Source: Owenia fusiformis
Taxonomy: Eukaryota; Annelida; Polychaeta; Sabellida; Oweniidae
Length of the DNA stretch: 64,000 nt
Direction: 5' to 3'
NCBI GenBank assembly: GCA_903813345.2
Contig: CAIIXF020000009.1
Coordinates: 31,191,259-31,255,258, forward strand
Shown: positions 37,141 to 48,308 of the stretch, piece by piece
Layout: every line of letters starts with the position of its first letter
Numbering within the stretch: position 1 is the first letter of the stretch
Notes under the pieces: model-generated
What the model saw: the letters and a program-made list of their open reading frames with translations, nothing else
Told to the model about the DNA's origin: nothing
The model's database searches: none
Made by a program: the position numbers and the translations under genes

Positions 37141-37524
37141 GGCTGGTATCGAAAAAGTTGTTCGCTGTGACGGAGCGTGCTATTTTGCATAAAATACCCA
37201 ATACATCAAGATCTCATTAATACCTTCAGAGTTATGCTGAAAACATGTGTAAATATTATCGTGTCACTATATTGTACCATTAAAAAGAAATAAAAGAAAT
37301 GGTACATTTTGGAGTATGACACACCGGCCCCGTTTTCAATAGCTTTTACTCTTAGGCTTGTTGGACTTCAAACAGAAGTTTAAGTTTCCCGCAAATGATA
37401 TATCCATTGCATAGAGTAAGAAATTTTCTTTGGTATAGCAAAACATATGAGTAAGAAAATAAATTGTGTGATTTTCTTAGTGTTTCTATGCAAAATAGCA
37501 CGCTCCGTCACAGCGGAGCCTGTG
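37141..37524. mobile_element. Foldback MITE, family A copy 3, internally deleted
   Basis: GGCTGGTATCGAAAAAGTTG and the end CCGTCACAGCGGAGCCTGTG match family A, but much of the left arm and the central hairpin are missing. It lies 132 bases from copy 2. The first bases of its left terminus have decayed. Confidence 0.75.
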
Positions 37525-39370
37525 ATAGTCTATCGGAATATGTAATTAATTGAAGTGCAACTATATATAGTTCGAATACAGTTGACTACACGGCTACCGA
37601 ATATACAATACGATAAGAAATGATCCTCAGGTACTACTCAGGTACACCTCTTCACTCATGTAATAGTATGGCAATTGACTCTTACCTAAAATAACAGTAA
37701 AATTAATAGACTAGATGCGAGTAGATAGTTGGTTTACGTCATTAAAAATTCAAATTTCGGCCAAACTAATGTCATATTTGGAATCTACATGTAAAATGAG
37801 TTTTTCAACTTTGAAAATTTAATTTTTTTTGAAAATGTCCCCAAAGACTCCATGTTGTAAAATCACAAAAGGTGAAAGAACTTTGTAATACCCTGTCCAA
37901 TGGTTAACGTTGTTTTATCAATGTGCGAAAATCAAATCAGTGCACCGATTAAAATTGTTAGCAAATCAAAAATTGTTGAAAAATTAAAGATAGAAAAGGA
38001 GAGAATATATTATGGAGGTATTTGAAATGTTTAATGGGATTAACAGGATTGAAGTTGAGTCTTTCTCCAGCAACCAGCTTAAAACATTAGAAGTCATCCA
38101 AAGAAATATAATTAATCGTTTCTCTAGGAAGTAAGGAAAAACATGACCTGGTAAATCATTGTTTTGAAATCATGCCACGGTTTCCGAGATATGTAAGATT
38201 TTCACATATTTCGGATTCCTATAGAGGTCCATTGTGAGTTTGGAATTTTAAACTAAACACTTCAAAACTTAACGGTAAAAGTTGAATATAAGGTGTATAC
38301 TGCTCTGTTGTTTAAAATTTATGATTCATTAAAGCAATAAAATATTACATATCATGAAAATCTCTTTCTGGGCAGGAAAATTATAATAAAGGCTTAAACA
38401 GGGTATGAATCGTAAACTTGTGTTCAAAACCCTCATTAGATGGGCCACCAGTGAGTAAATATTTCCCCATATACATTTTATAAAGATTTAACGACCAGTC
38501 ACTATCATAGTGAATTCAGATGAAAATAAGTCAACAGATAAGATGAACTCGTCTAAGCCTATGATCCTACACGAATTTTAAACACTCTCGATTACTGGAA
38601 GTTTTTTTAATCAGGGCGTTTTTCCCGCCCCTATCATACACATCTAATAAACATAGTAAATAGTTCTGAATATGGGGTGGAGAAATAATTGTAAGATAAA
38701 GAAATATGATTTTAATTCGTAGATATGTCACATTTTTTTCTGCCAAAATAAATAGTAAATTAAGAGTGTCAAGCTTGTTTATGATAACTATATTTCTCTG
38801 ACCTTGTTGATATTAATAACTTGTAAATAGTATGAGAGATTTGATATCATTGAAAACTTGTTTAGAATCGTTCTATTCGGTTCAATATGTCTAAAAATGA
38901 GGCAATGCTCACCGTCTCAAACAATTCACATGTCATCGGTACATTATTTATAGTCATTTTGTGAACTTGTGTTCAGGTGTATCAAAGATGTTACAGTAGC
39001 TATTAATTGTACCCATCAGTTTGACATTTTATATTTCATTTCCTCATTTTTAATAGTCATCTTTTTTATTCTTTAAACATCTCAGAGCCTTTGATGCCAA
39101 TCTCCTTTGTTGGCTGATTGTTCGGGATAGTTGCTCGTGTAATTGGTATCATAGCCAGAAAAGTGTGCTCTGTTGAGTCGGCTCATAGGTACCAGGCTAT
39201 GAGAGTTGGCGTTTTACAACCGGTCGCCGTGAGCAAAATACAAATCACTACATCTAACCACCTGGGCAAAACACGATAGTAATTACATCGTTCATTATAT
39301 GGTTAGCCCTAATGAATATTTATTAGGAACTTCCCGGGATTCATCAGGAACCAATAAGATGTGTGAAACC
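37525..39370. other. Intergenic, no supported gene
   Basis: AT-rich. A TAGACTAGATGCGAGTAGATA block at 37709 recurs almost exactly at 63974. A short stretch near 38070 vaguely recalls a LINE tail but is too weak to call. Confidence 0.35.
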
Positions 39371-39374
39371 AAAA

Positions 39375-39399
39375 CACGTGACGGAATCACGTGACCAAT
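39375..39399 (+). promoter_or_regulatory. Paired CACGTGAC E-boxes with CCAAT, upstream of the TSP1-trypsin gene
   Basis: CACGTGAC occurs at 39375 and again at 39388, 13 bases apart, and is followed at once by CCAAT (39395-39399). The sites lie about 200 bases before the ATG at 39596. The second, TCACGTGACC, is close to the binding site of MiT/TFE or USF-type bHLH factors. Function is inferred from position and motif only. Confidence 0.4.
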
Positions 39400-39595
39400 T
39401 AATCATACGGGATATTATATTTGTGTTGCACTATAATTATTGTCAAACCATTTCCTCTATGACTCTTATGCGACAACAGAACAAAATGTTTGTGGTTCTC
39501 CACTCAATAAGACGTGGTCTTCTCAATCCGACGTAACCGGGGCCTCTGCAGAGAATAACAGTTTGGAAGCAAAAATAAATAAAAAATCAGTAAAA

Positions 39596-42500
39596 ATGGA
39601 GATTAGTTACTTCAACATTGTTACTATTATTGGAGTGGTTGTTTATATGAATGCAGAATTGGTATCAGGAAGACGATTAAGACGACTGCGAGAGGGAAAA
39701 ATCAAGGTATAGTAATTTCTTTCAATTAGCCTAAATATGTAAACACAATATTCTTTCGTTAGGTATGGATTCAAAATTAAATTTATATCTTTATTAGATA
39801 AGACACAATAGTGTACGTATGTAGTAACACTATTTCGCCGTGGAATACAGCAAACAAGTACTTATTCCAGGAATCTTTGACTACTTTATGCATTTATTCA
39901 TTGATTTCTTATTTTTATTTATTAAAGTCACATAAACACATTAACAAAACCGTGATAAAGACAACTTAGGGGGTGTATGTTTTCTCACTAACTAAATATT
40001 TTGAATTCTGTTTCATGTGATTGGAGTAATACAAGACTGTTTAAATATACATTCAATCAATGAGCCAGTCAAGGCTACTTGTCTTACTCATTCTGAGATC
40101 CTTAATATCCTGGAATAACAGTTTACTATTTTATTTGGAATCAAGAAAATGTAAACTGTAATCTGAAAACCTTGCCTTTTGTTTTACAAGTTTTCAAAAA
40201 AAGTTGAACATCGTATTGAGATATTGTATATACCGTAATCAAATTTGAATTATGCAATACATACTACAAAGTACAAATGTATGAATAGATCATAATAGTG
40301 AGTCGTGTTTCCATCGTTGTGTCATAGATGGGAAGTGATTGAACAAGGGATAGCCAAAGGAAGTCTATAACATTGAATAACACAATTCAAGACCGTTAAC
40401 ATTACTACCAAGTGTTTGTGGTTTCACTCCCACAGCCTCATCACTGCCAAAAGTAAAAAAATAATTGGAACACATTTCCAGTTCTAATTTATTTTTTGTA
40501 CTTTTGTTTGATAATTTAATGAGTCAAGTAGTGGTCATTTCAGTTGAATATATGACGAAAGATATGCGTAAAAATCAATTTAGTGCTAAAGATGTGACGC
40601 GATGTATGTCGAAGAAGATAGTCTCGGGGTATAATAATCATCTCTTGTTTCTCACAACACGTCTTCTTACTGACATGCCCATAGGCAACAATTTTGGCAT
40701 TTCATTCATAATAAATATTCCCATTGCAAAATCACAACGTTCAATTTGCTATAAAACAAACCAACGGAGACGTAATTTAATTATTTTTTAAATCAATAAT
40801 TGACGCTGATTACTACTTAATGTACAAGGAGTCATTAGAGATCGTCAGCTGTCAAATGAGTGGCCCCTGGACACTAATAGAGCACTCTGGAATCTCTATA
40901 AATACAAGTTGTATTGACTACTTAAGTGCCAAAAAGAAATAACGTTTTTGGGGGTGACATACATCAACAAGAAATATACGATGATAAATGTGTTTAAATT
41001 AGCTTAAGGTCTCAATGTGAATGAGAATAATATCAACATGTTTAAAATTATCATCATTTGACCAAGAAAAATGACATTTTTATGTAAACTAATTACAAAT
41101 TAATTGTAACTATTATGACTAAAGAAAGTCAAACATGCACTTCAACATGTGAAGCGTTCTGACTTTAAAACATGATAACCATACATATGTCGTTTGATTG
41201 CGTAATCCGATTCTTTAGATGTAGCTAGGTACATGCAACGAAGAGCTTACAACATGCTCCGTAATAAATTTGAAATTCTAAAAATTTGAAATATTAAAAT
41301 GCACTTAGTCTTGGAGTATTCCAGGGTATTTTGTGGTCCTAACTGGCGTAATTCCAGGATGCTTTCATAGCCAGGGGGCTTTTTCACGACCTATAGGTTA
41401 AACAGCACTCTGTAGTCGTATTCAGGGCAATAGCATAATAATTGCATATCATAAACAATGAATTTCACATTATATTCTTAACTTCCTCAAGAAATAGAAC
41501 GTAAGGGTGACCAAGTGTATGTCAAAGAACTAGATTCCAAAAAGTGCATTTTTAACTTAGAGCTACAGTATAGTAACGATATTGAATCTGGCATAACTAA
41601 CGACTGAGGAAAACTAAGTTTCATAATGCTAAAAACAGCATCTCGAAATTGCACCAATTTCCTACAAATGAAATAATTTCCACTTTTATTATGAAGTAAA
41701 TTGTCAGATATATTAAGTCCGGTTATTATCTAAATTTCATATAGTCATTCCATCCAAATAAGTTGTCACTAATAATATCTATTATCTTCCCAATGTATTG
41801 TATCTTATACTCACCTACAACTTTAATTCTCCTTTAAATCATTCAATGTTTCATTAATTATTTACTTATTTCAATTTTCAATTCTTCATGTTCTTTAATA
41901 CTCGTAAACTCTTTTGCTTTCTATAATTATGTTTTATCAGTTATAAAATGATTACTAAGCATTTTTAAAACACCACTGGTCCCCAACTGGTTATCTTATT
42001 CTTTAACTTTAGATGGAATACCATTGAAGTGTTCACTGATTGCCACCTGATTATAAAAACGTTACGTCTTTATAACAAAATGGATGAACTTCTATCGCAA
42101 GAATGTTTTATTTTCACCAACAAAGAAGTTGATTTGTATTTGTATTTTACCCGTGTGTCAAGAGTAACACCCGGTTACTGAAAAGCTTGTCAGTTACGAG
42201 CAAATATATCCAACATCTCCAATAATCGAATAAGAATTCCTCACTTCAGCAACCAGGACGTTATCTGACGATTTTAATAATGTCTTGGTTGCATTGTGTT
42301 AACGTCCAATAACGTCCTGGTTGCTGTAGTGAGGAAATCTTACTCGATTATTGAAGCTGTTGGATTTATTTTCTCGTGACTGACTAGGTTTTCAGTAACC
42401 GGATGTTACTATTGACATATAGGTAAAATGTTTGGATATAAATTGACCTTGTACTTAGTGAAAATGATGAAAATAACAATTTCCTCCTGCAGAAGTTCAT

Positions 42501-45401
42501 CCATTTTGTTATAAAGACAAAACGTCTTTATAACCAGGTGGGGACCAGTGAACACATCAATGATATCCATTTAAAGAATAAAACTCAGATATTTTCAGAT
42601 ATTGGTCAGTTTTTAACCTTGTATTTTAGCTAGGACAATAATTATAAATGTTGATTGATATTGGTTGTTTATTATTAATGCCAACTAAGTTTGATACCAT
42701 ATTATGTCTATACGAAGACGTCACTTGAGAACCTTAACTTCTCCCCTTTTAAAGATTTTAACGATCAACTCGTCAAAACTGTACCTTTTCATCATATCTT
42801 TATTTGAATCTTTTTATCTATTTCAGCTTGACCAAGATGCGCTGCAAGAGAGAAACAGAGCAATTATTGATATGGAAGCGGAGAGTACTAGAACAGTTCA
42901 GACTGGTCGAAGTCTGACCACATATGACAACTCTTATACTGAGTGGTCCGAATGGACACGATGTACCAACAAATGCAGACAAAGGAGGGCGCGGAAATGC
43001 ACTGACTCAAATATATGTGGAGATAGTGTGCTGAAAGAAAAACGATATTGTTACAAAAAACAAGCAAAATGTGCTAAAAGAGGATCGAGATTAAACAAGA
43101 AGAAGTCAGCCAGATGGTTGGAAGATATTGTTTATGAGCTTTTATATAATGATTGGAGTGAGTGGGGCGCTTGTACAAGATCTTGTAAAACGAGGAGGAC
43201 TCGATCATGTGCCATTAAGAAATGGTGTCGTCATACTGTTTTGCAAGAGGAACGCAAATGTTACGCTTCCGGAGGAGCGTGTGAGAAACGCAATGATGAA
43301 ATGGAATCGGAGGAAGTGAATAGGCCAAATGATGAAGAAGGTATGTATTACTTATTTAATATGTTATCTTTCATAAATGTCAACGCCCTTTAGGCGATCG
43401 ATAGTTGATAAAAGTGCATGTTTATTGTCTTTGAACTGTTGTACTATCTTACTATCTTTATTGCCCTTCGAATGAAAATTCAAAAAGCATGTCCTATAAT
43501 TTGAGTTACGTACAGGAAAGATAGACATAGTAATGTAGTCCCTAGTGTGCACCACTACACACATGCAAACACAACCACAAACTGCAGTCTTGTTTTGAGC
43601 TGTGGACAATTGAAGTACCACTTTGTTCAATCATAAATTACGCATTATAGACTAATGTCTCTGTAATATGGTTTCACATCTCTCACATCCACATCTCTCA
43701 AAAGCGTTAGGTAAAGAGGGACTCTGATAAATCAGAATGACACTAAGGGGACATTCCGAGGTAGAGAATAAAGCTCTCTGGGCAAGCTTGCCATATTAAA
43801 ACTTAGACTTAGACTTATATCAATGATGTAGTTTTTCAAATAAAATAAAACTAAATACACTCTGATTCTGCTCCAATAATAACACTTATATAACAATCAA
43901 CCTGTTATTCTTTTAGAAGGAAAATCTGATAGAAATGAAAAGCCAAAGGGTCCTGGGAAACATGACAAACCCGAAAAATCTGATAAACCCGTAAAAACAG
44001 ATAAACCTGAAAAAGCAGATAAAACAGAACGACCAGAGAAATCAGAGAAGAAAGACAATAAGCCATCAAAAAATCCAAAAGACTCGGAAGAAGAATCAGA
44101 TGCACCTAAAGTGAACTTTGCAGATGTTGAAAAGAGTTGTGGGATTCGAGATGTAACAAGTTCATTACGGATCGTTGGCGGAAATATTGTGAGACGCGGA
44201 AGTTGGCCTTGGCAGGTGAGGAAAATCGGGGAACAGAACCGAAGAATTTACATTTTAAAATTCGCCTAATAATTCATGAGAAAATGAAACCAGCATTCCT
44301 GTCAATTCTATTCATTGTAACAAAACGTGCATCAATATTTCCGAAATCGAACTCACAATGTTTTCACTTGGCATCAGACCTTTTAAGATGGGATTCTGGC
44401 TATGGTAATGATCATAATTTTCTCCTGATGACCATTGTTAATTATCGTGTTTTATAGATTATGGCGAGGGCTTTGTTAATGGATGTTGACCGGATTTCGT
44501 CTATCCCACATCATTTGAGACTGAATGCTAGATATCTTTTAAGAGTTGTTAATCTCAGCTAGTATCTGCAACGATTTTTGATGTTATGCGTATTGGCTAT
44601 ATATTTTACAATTTTATCTTCAACAAGTATTATTGTAATGTCTTCACTTTGAATGAAATGTCCCTTGGTGTTCTGCTCTGGTATGTAGTGCTAGTGTAAT
44701 CATAGTCTTATTTCCGATCCTATTTCCAGGTTGCCGTTATGACGAGATGGAAAGAACAATACTGTGGTGGCACCCTTATCCATCCCCAGTATGTGGTCAC
44801 GGCAGCACATTGCTTGAGAAAAAAGGGAAGGCGACGTAGGGTCCTTGTCAGAGTAGGCGAGCATGATTTCGGAGATTTTGAAGGATCAGAAATAGACATC
44901 CGTATTGCTCAAGATTTTGTCCATAAAGATTTCGATCTGGAGACAATAGACAGCGATATTGCTGTTCTAAAACTAAAAACTCCCGTAGAAAAAAGCAGAT
45001 TTATTGATTTTGCTTGTGTCCCACCATCTAACATGACAATCACCCCAGACATGAGGTGCTACGCAGTTGGGTGGGGAAAAATGAAGGCGTCTCATGTATT
45101 TGGGACGGATGTTTTGCGTGAGGTACAAATCCCCGTTGTGGACAAAGAGACTTGTCAAAAAGCCTTTGACTATGACATTACCTCAAACCAATTATGCGCC
45201 GGTTATGAAACTGGTGGAATTGACTCATGTGCGGGAGATAGTGGAGGTCCGTTGCTCTGCCAGGCAAACTTGGATGGTACTGCGAGGTGGTACGTTTATG
45301 GCGTCACCAGCTTCGGAGAAGGATGTGGAGCCAAAGGGAAATATGGTATTTATGCAAAAGTGACCACATTTTCAGAGTGGATTCGAAGTATTGTGTCATA
45401 A
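39596..45401 (+). CDS. Secreted TSP1-repeat trypsin-like serine protease
   Basis: Four exons: 39596-39706, 42827-43340, 43917-44215 and 44730-45401 (stop TAA); junction phases 0, 1, 0; all borders GT-AG. The product is 531 residues. Residues 1-25 are a signal peptide. Two thrombospondin-1-like repeats start with WSEW (77-80 and 147-150), each with six cysteines in matching order. Residues 209-275 form a charged, repetitive linker (KPEKSDKP, KTDKPEK). The trypsin domain begins after R293 in RIVGGN. The triad is H335 (TAAHC), D384 (SDIAVL) and S479 (GDSGGP). D473 at the base of the S1 pocket predicts cleavage after Arg or Lys. C283 before the activation site and C404 are placed to keep the two chains disulfide-linked, so the TSP1 repeats should stay attached after activation and could target the enzyme to matrix or glycans. 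The substrate is unknown. The start at 39596 is chosen because it directly precedes the signal peptide; an in-frame ATG at 39440 would bury it. Confidence 0.92.
41990..42590. mobile_element. Foldback element in intron 1 of the protease gene
   Basis: TTATTCTTTAA..TGGAAT..ATTGA.GTGTTCACTG at the left is mirrored at the right. Inner arms mirror GTCTTTATAAC, AACAAAATGGATGAACTTCT, AACC(G)GGTGTTACT, AATAATCGA and CCTCACT.CAGCAACCAGGACGTTA around a short centre near 42285. An extra CACTGGTCCCCA.CTGGTTAT block at 41973 suggests a nested or duplicated end. It is non-coding. Confidence 0.8.
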
Positions 45402-45719
45402 ATCAATCTATTTACCCGGTGATTTTATGGTAGCTATACGATAAGGGATTTCTCACCTGAATGTGTAATACTGGTCATCACCAAGTTAAAAAAACGTTCT
45501 GAGATATTGGTAAAACGCCCCCTCGTTCGGCAACTAAATTAGGACGAGTGAGTTATAAAAACCAGAGAGGACCCAAGAAAACAAAAAGTTAATCTAATTG
45601 TCACTATTATACTTTTGTATTGTGAAACTCTTGAAACAATTGAAATAACGGTGTCGCCGCTGTAATTTTTCACAGTAGTGGCCAAAATATTGAATGGTTC
45701 TTTTAACGGAACTATTGTG
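45402..45719 (+). other. Probable 3' UTR of the protease gene
   Basis: Follows the stop codon. No canonical AATAAA is found close by, so the 3' end is undefined. Confidence 0.3.
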
Positions 45720-45724
45720 AATTA

Positions 45725-45893
45725 TTGCGAACCCCCCCCCCCTGGCCAAAATTTCTTTCAAAATCATGCAGTTTTTCACCATTCTGACTGTCTATTTTTT
45801 GAATGATTTTTGGCCAAATTTGCCAAAGTGAACCCCCCATAGATATTTTTGGAAAAGTGAACCCCACCTCGGAAAATTCTGGCTACGGGCCTG
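45725..45893 (-). repeat. CAGGCCCGTAGCCAG-terminated repeat, copy 1
   Basis: On the minus strand this begins CAGGCCCGTAGCCAGAATTTT and continues with GTGGGGTTCACTTT and GGGGGGTTC blocks. A second copy starts at 46091 on the + strand, so the two are divergent and separated by 197 bases. The identity of the family is not established. Confidence 0.65.
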
Positions 45894-46090
45894 TTATTGA
45901 AAGTCACCCTTATGGTAATGCTGAACTCAATGTAAATATGTGTATGGTTTTTGGAACTGATATATCTTAAGCTTGTCAAATTTGAATTCCTAGAATTGTT
46001 GAATGTTTCAAGGTACATTATGAATTTGACGTTATAGTGTTGAAACAAAACGAAGATGTTAGCCAACGCGGCTAATGTGACAGCTACTCA

Positions 46091-46140
46091 GGCCCGTAGC
46101 CAGGATTTGCCAAGGGGTGGGGGGGGGGCAGTTTTCAAAA
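46091..46140 (+). repeat. CAGGCCCGTAGCCAG-terminated repeat, copy 2 (fragment)
   Basis: CAGGCCCGTAGCCAGGATTTG followed by a G-run matches the start of the copy at 45893. Only about 50 bases are recognisable. Confidence 0.6.
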
Positions 46141-46385
46141 ATGGCTACTATAGGGTTATGAAGTTTCAGCTCGAAGAATATTTTCATAAACTTCAATATT
46201 ATATATTGAAGAGAATAAAAGCGTTAAGCACCAAGAGGGATTTGATATGGGGAATTTTAAAAGGATGATATCAATATGCGTTTCCTCGAGAAATATCGAT
46301 ATCGATATTCCCCACATCGTCCCGACAAGTGAATAACGATCATATGCCATGGTCAAGAGCAATATCTACTAACTGAATACGTGAT

Positions 46386-46456
46386 TTCTACCTCGTTACA
46401 GCATCAATGATCACGTGAGATGGTATTGCGCATGCGCGGACATACATCACATCAGT
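46386..46456 (+). repeat. DIRS left inverted terminal repeat
   Basis: Matches the reverse complement of 51644-51726, including the self-complementary GCGCATGCGC and ACATACATCACATCAGT. The left repeat lacks the ~43-base extension present at the right. Confidence 0.9.
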
Positions 46457-46606
46457 GTATTGCAGGCACGCTTCGAAAGCGGACGTGTTTACGAGTCAAG
46501 CGTAGGTAATACTTTGCATTAGGTTTTTAATGCGTGTCAATAATTTGATACACTTTGTTACTATAGCTTGTCTTGTATTGCTACTGTGATTAATATTACA
46601 GTTTAC

Positions 46607-47005
46607 ACTGGAAACGGTATCAATAATTTGATATTATTTCCTAAATTCGAACGCCAAATAAGTTTGGTGTAGTTCATGCAAAATTCCTTATTCGGATTCC
46701 TGCCAGTAAACCTCAAGGTTTACTTACTGATAGACCGTTGTAAACGTGTTTATACATTTGAATCGGTATCAACAATTTGATAACCCTTCCTAATTATACG
46801 CCAAATAAGTTTGGTGTATTTTATGCAGAATTCCTAATTAGAACTTTTGCCAGTAAACCATACGGTTTACTTATTGCTCCGTTGCAAACGTGTTTGAATT
46901 ATGGAAACGGTATCAATAAGTTGATATTCCTTCCTAAATTCGAACGCCGAATAGGTGCACGGTTAATTTACTGCTAGACCGTTGCGAACGTGTTCATGCA
47001 TAAAT
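46607..47005 (+). repeat. Three ~145-bp tandem repeats in the DIRS leader
   Basis: Starts near 46610, 46762 and 46904: each unit has CGGTATCAA.AA.TTGATA, AATTCG(A)ACGCC.AATA, GTTTACTTA.TG and CCGTTG..AACGTGTT in order. The third is shortened. It may act as a 5' leader or promoter repeat. Confidence 0.8.
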
Positions 47006-47088
47006 ATCTCTAGTTCACGCTCAATAGCTTTTGACACGTGTACTGGTCCGTTATAGGCCACCACGTTTCTTTATAATTAGAGAAAATC

Positions 47089-48303
47089 ATGTCAAAAACA
47101 GAGGTATACTGTAGAAGGGATAAATCCCTCGATGATAGTCTGTTGGACCAACCTGACGAGTTGAGTGCGGGAGGTTCGTGTTCCGGCGTTTGTAACGCAG
47201 AATTGACTTCAAAATCAGATCTGGATAAGTCCAAAAGATCTTCAAAGAAGGCAAAAATGTCGAAGGACATGGAATTAGAATCTCTTTCTCAGGCTATAAC
47301 ATCCTCTATTTCCACTGGACTAAGTGCCATAAAGGACACAATGTCAGGGATTATGGCTTCTTCAGTAAAAGATCTGCAGAAGTGCATTCAGAGCCGTCCT
47401 TATGAGGTTGACCAATACGACGACCAAGAAGAGTCGCAATTCATGGATTACGATCAAGATGATCAGGATTCTCTGGATAATGAACCAGAATTCAAGAGAC
47501 GAAAGGTCTCTGAACCATTAGATCAGCCAGGTACCAGCCAGGTTTCATCTTTAATGAAGACTTTAAAATCGAAAGTGAAATCTGTCGATGAACAAGGACC
47601 TCCCCTTGTTGATTCGACAGCTGATCTTTTGACAGACATTATGAAGTCAAATTTGGATGAAGATGAGGAAAAGTCAAAATACGACAAGTACAAGACTCCA
47701 TCAAATGCTCCATTATTGTGCGCAGCTAAAGTGAACGAGCAGATATGGTCTCGTGTTTCGACAGATGTTCGATCTAATGATCTGAAACTCCAAAAGGCCC
47801 AAACTCCACTCGTCAAGGCCGTAGTTGCATCAACTCGTGCTTTGGAACTAATCGATGAGATGAAGCAAGATTTGGGCTTGTCGACCGACCTGTATGACGA
47901 CAAATTGGGTAAAATTGCCGAATTGATGTATGATAACATTGAGCTTTCCTGCCATGCTAATTACAAGCTCAATCTACGTCGTCGAGAACTTTTCAAATAT
48001 GAAATTAGTCAGAATTTTAAACATCTGTGTGCTAAAACAGTGCCCATAACCAAAAATCTCTTTGGTGATGATATTACTAAACAAGTTCGCGACATAGCGG
48101 AAATGAATAAAACACAGCTGAAGGGTGTTTTTCCGTCCCAACAATATGGAAGTCGTGGTGGTTTTCGTGGACGTAAAGGACATGGCCGTGGTTCTAACAA
48201 CCATTTTTTAGGCCGGGGTCAAGGTCGCAAGAAACCATACAATCGCAATGGCAACCAGAAACGCGGACGAGGCAAGAGCCAGAGCCCAGAGTCCAAACAG
48301 TAG
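47089..48303 (+). CDS. DIRS ORF1 (gag-like protein)
   Basis: An uninterrupted ORF of 404 codons. The N-terminal half is acidic and low in complexity (DQYDDQEESQ, DYDQDDQDSLD). The central part (about 200-350) is helical in composition, with IWSRV, LQKAQTPLVKAV and LRRRELFKYEI, as in DIRS gag proteins. The C-terminus is a basic RGG-type tail (GGFRGRKGHGRGS, GRGQGRKK) suited to RNA binding. No enzymatic motif is seen. It is the only intact protein of the element, 5' of pol in the same sense. Confidence 0.85.
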   Translation: MSKTEVYCRRDKSLDDSLLDQPDELSAGGSCSGVCNAELTSKSDLDKSKRSSKKAKMSKDMELESLSQAITSSISTGLSAIKDTMSGIMASSVKDLQKCIQSRPYEVDQYDDQEESQFMDYDQDDQDSLDNEPEFKRRKVSEPLDQPGTSQVSSLMKTLKSKVKSVDEQGPPLVDSTADLLTDIMKSNLDEDEEKSKYDKYKTPSNAPLLCAAKVNEQIWSRVSTDVRSNDLKLQKAQTPLVKAVVASTRALELIDEMKQDLGLSTDLYDDKLGKIAELMYDNIELSCHANYKLNLRRRELFKYEISQNFKHLCAKTVPITKNLFGDDITKQVRDIAEMNKTQLKGVFPSQQYGSRGGFRGRKGHGRGSNNHFLGRGQGRKKPYNRNGNQKRGRGKSQSPESKQ

Positions 48304-48308
48304 CAACC

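Noticed and set aside
37990-38140. Possible LINE tail (LKTLEVIQRNIINRF-like)
   Set aside because: Only one short stretch is suggestive and frames are broken around it; too weak to annotate.
40465-40791. 108-codon ORF in protease intron 1
   Set aside because: AT-driven composition, no domain, no splice context, and it sits in the middle of an intron.
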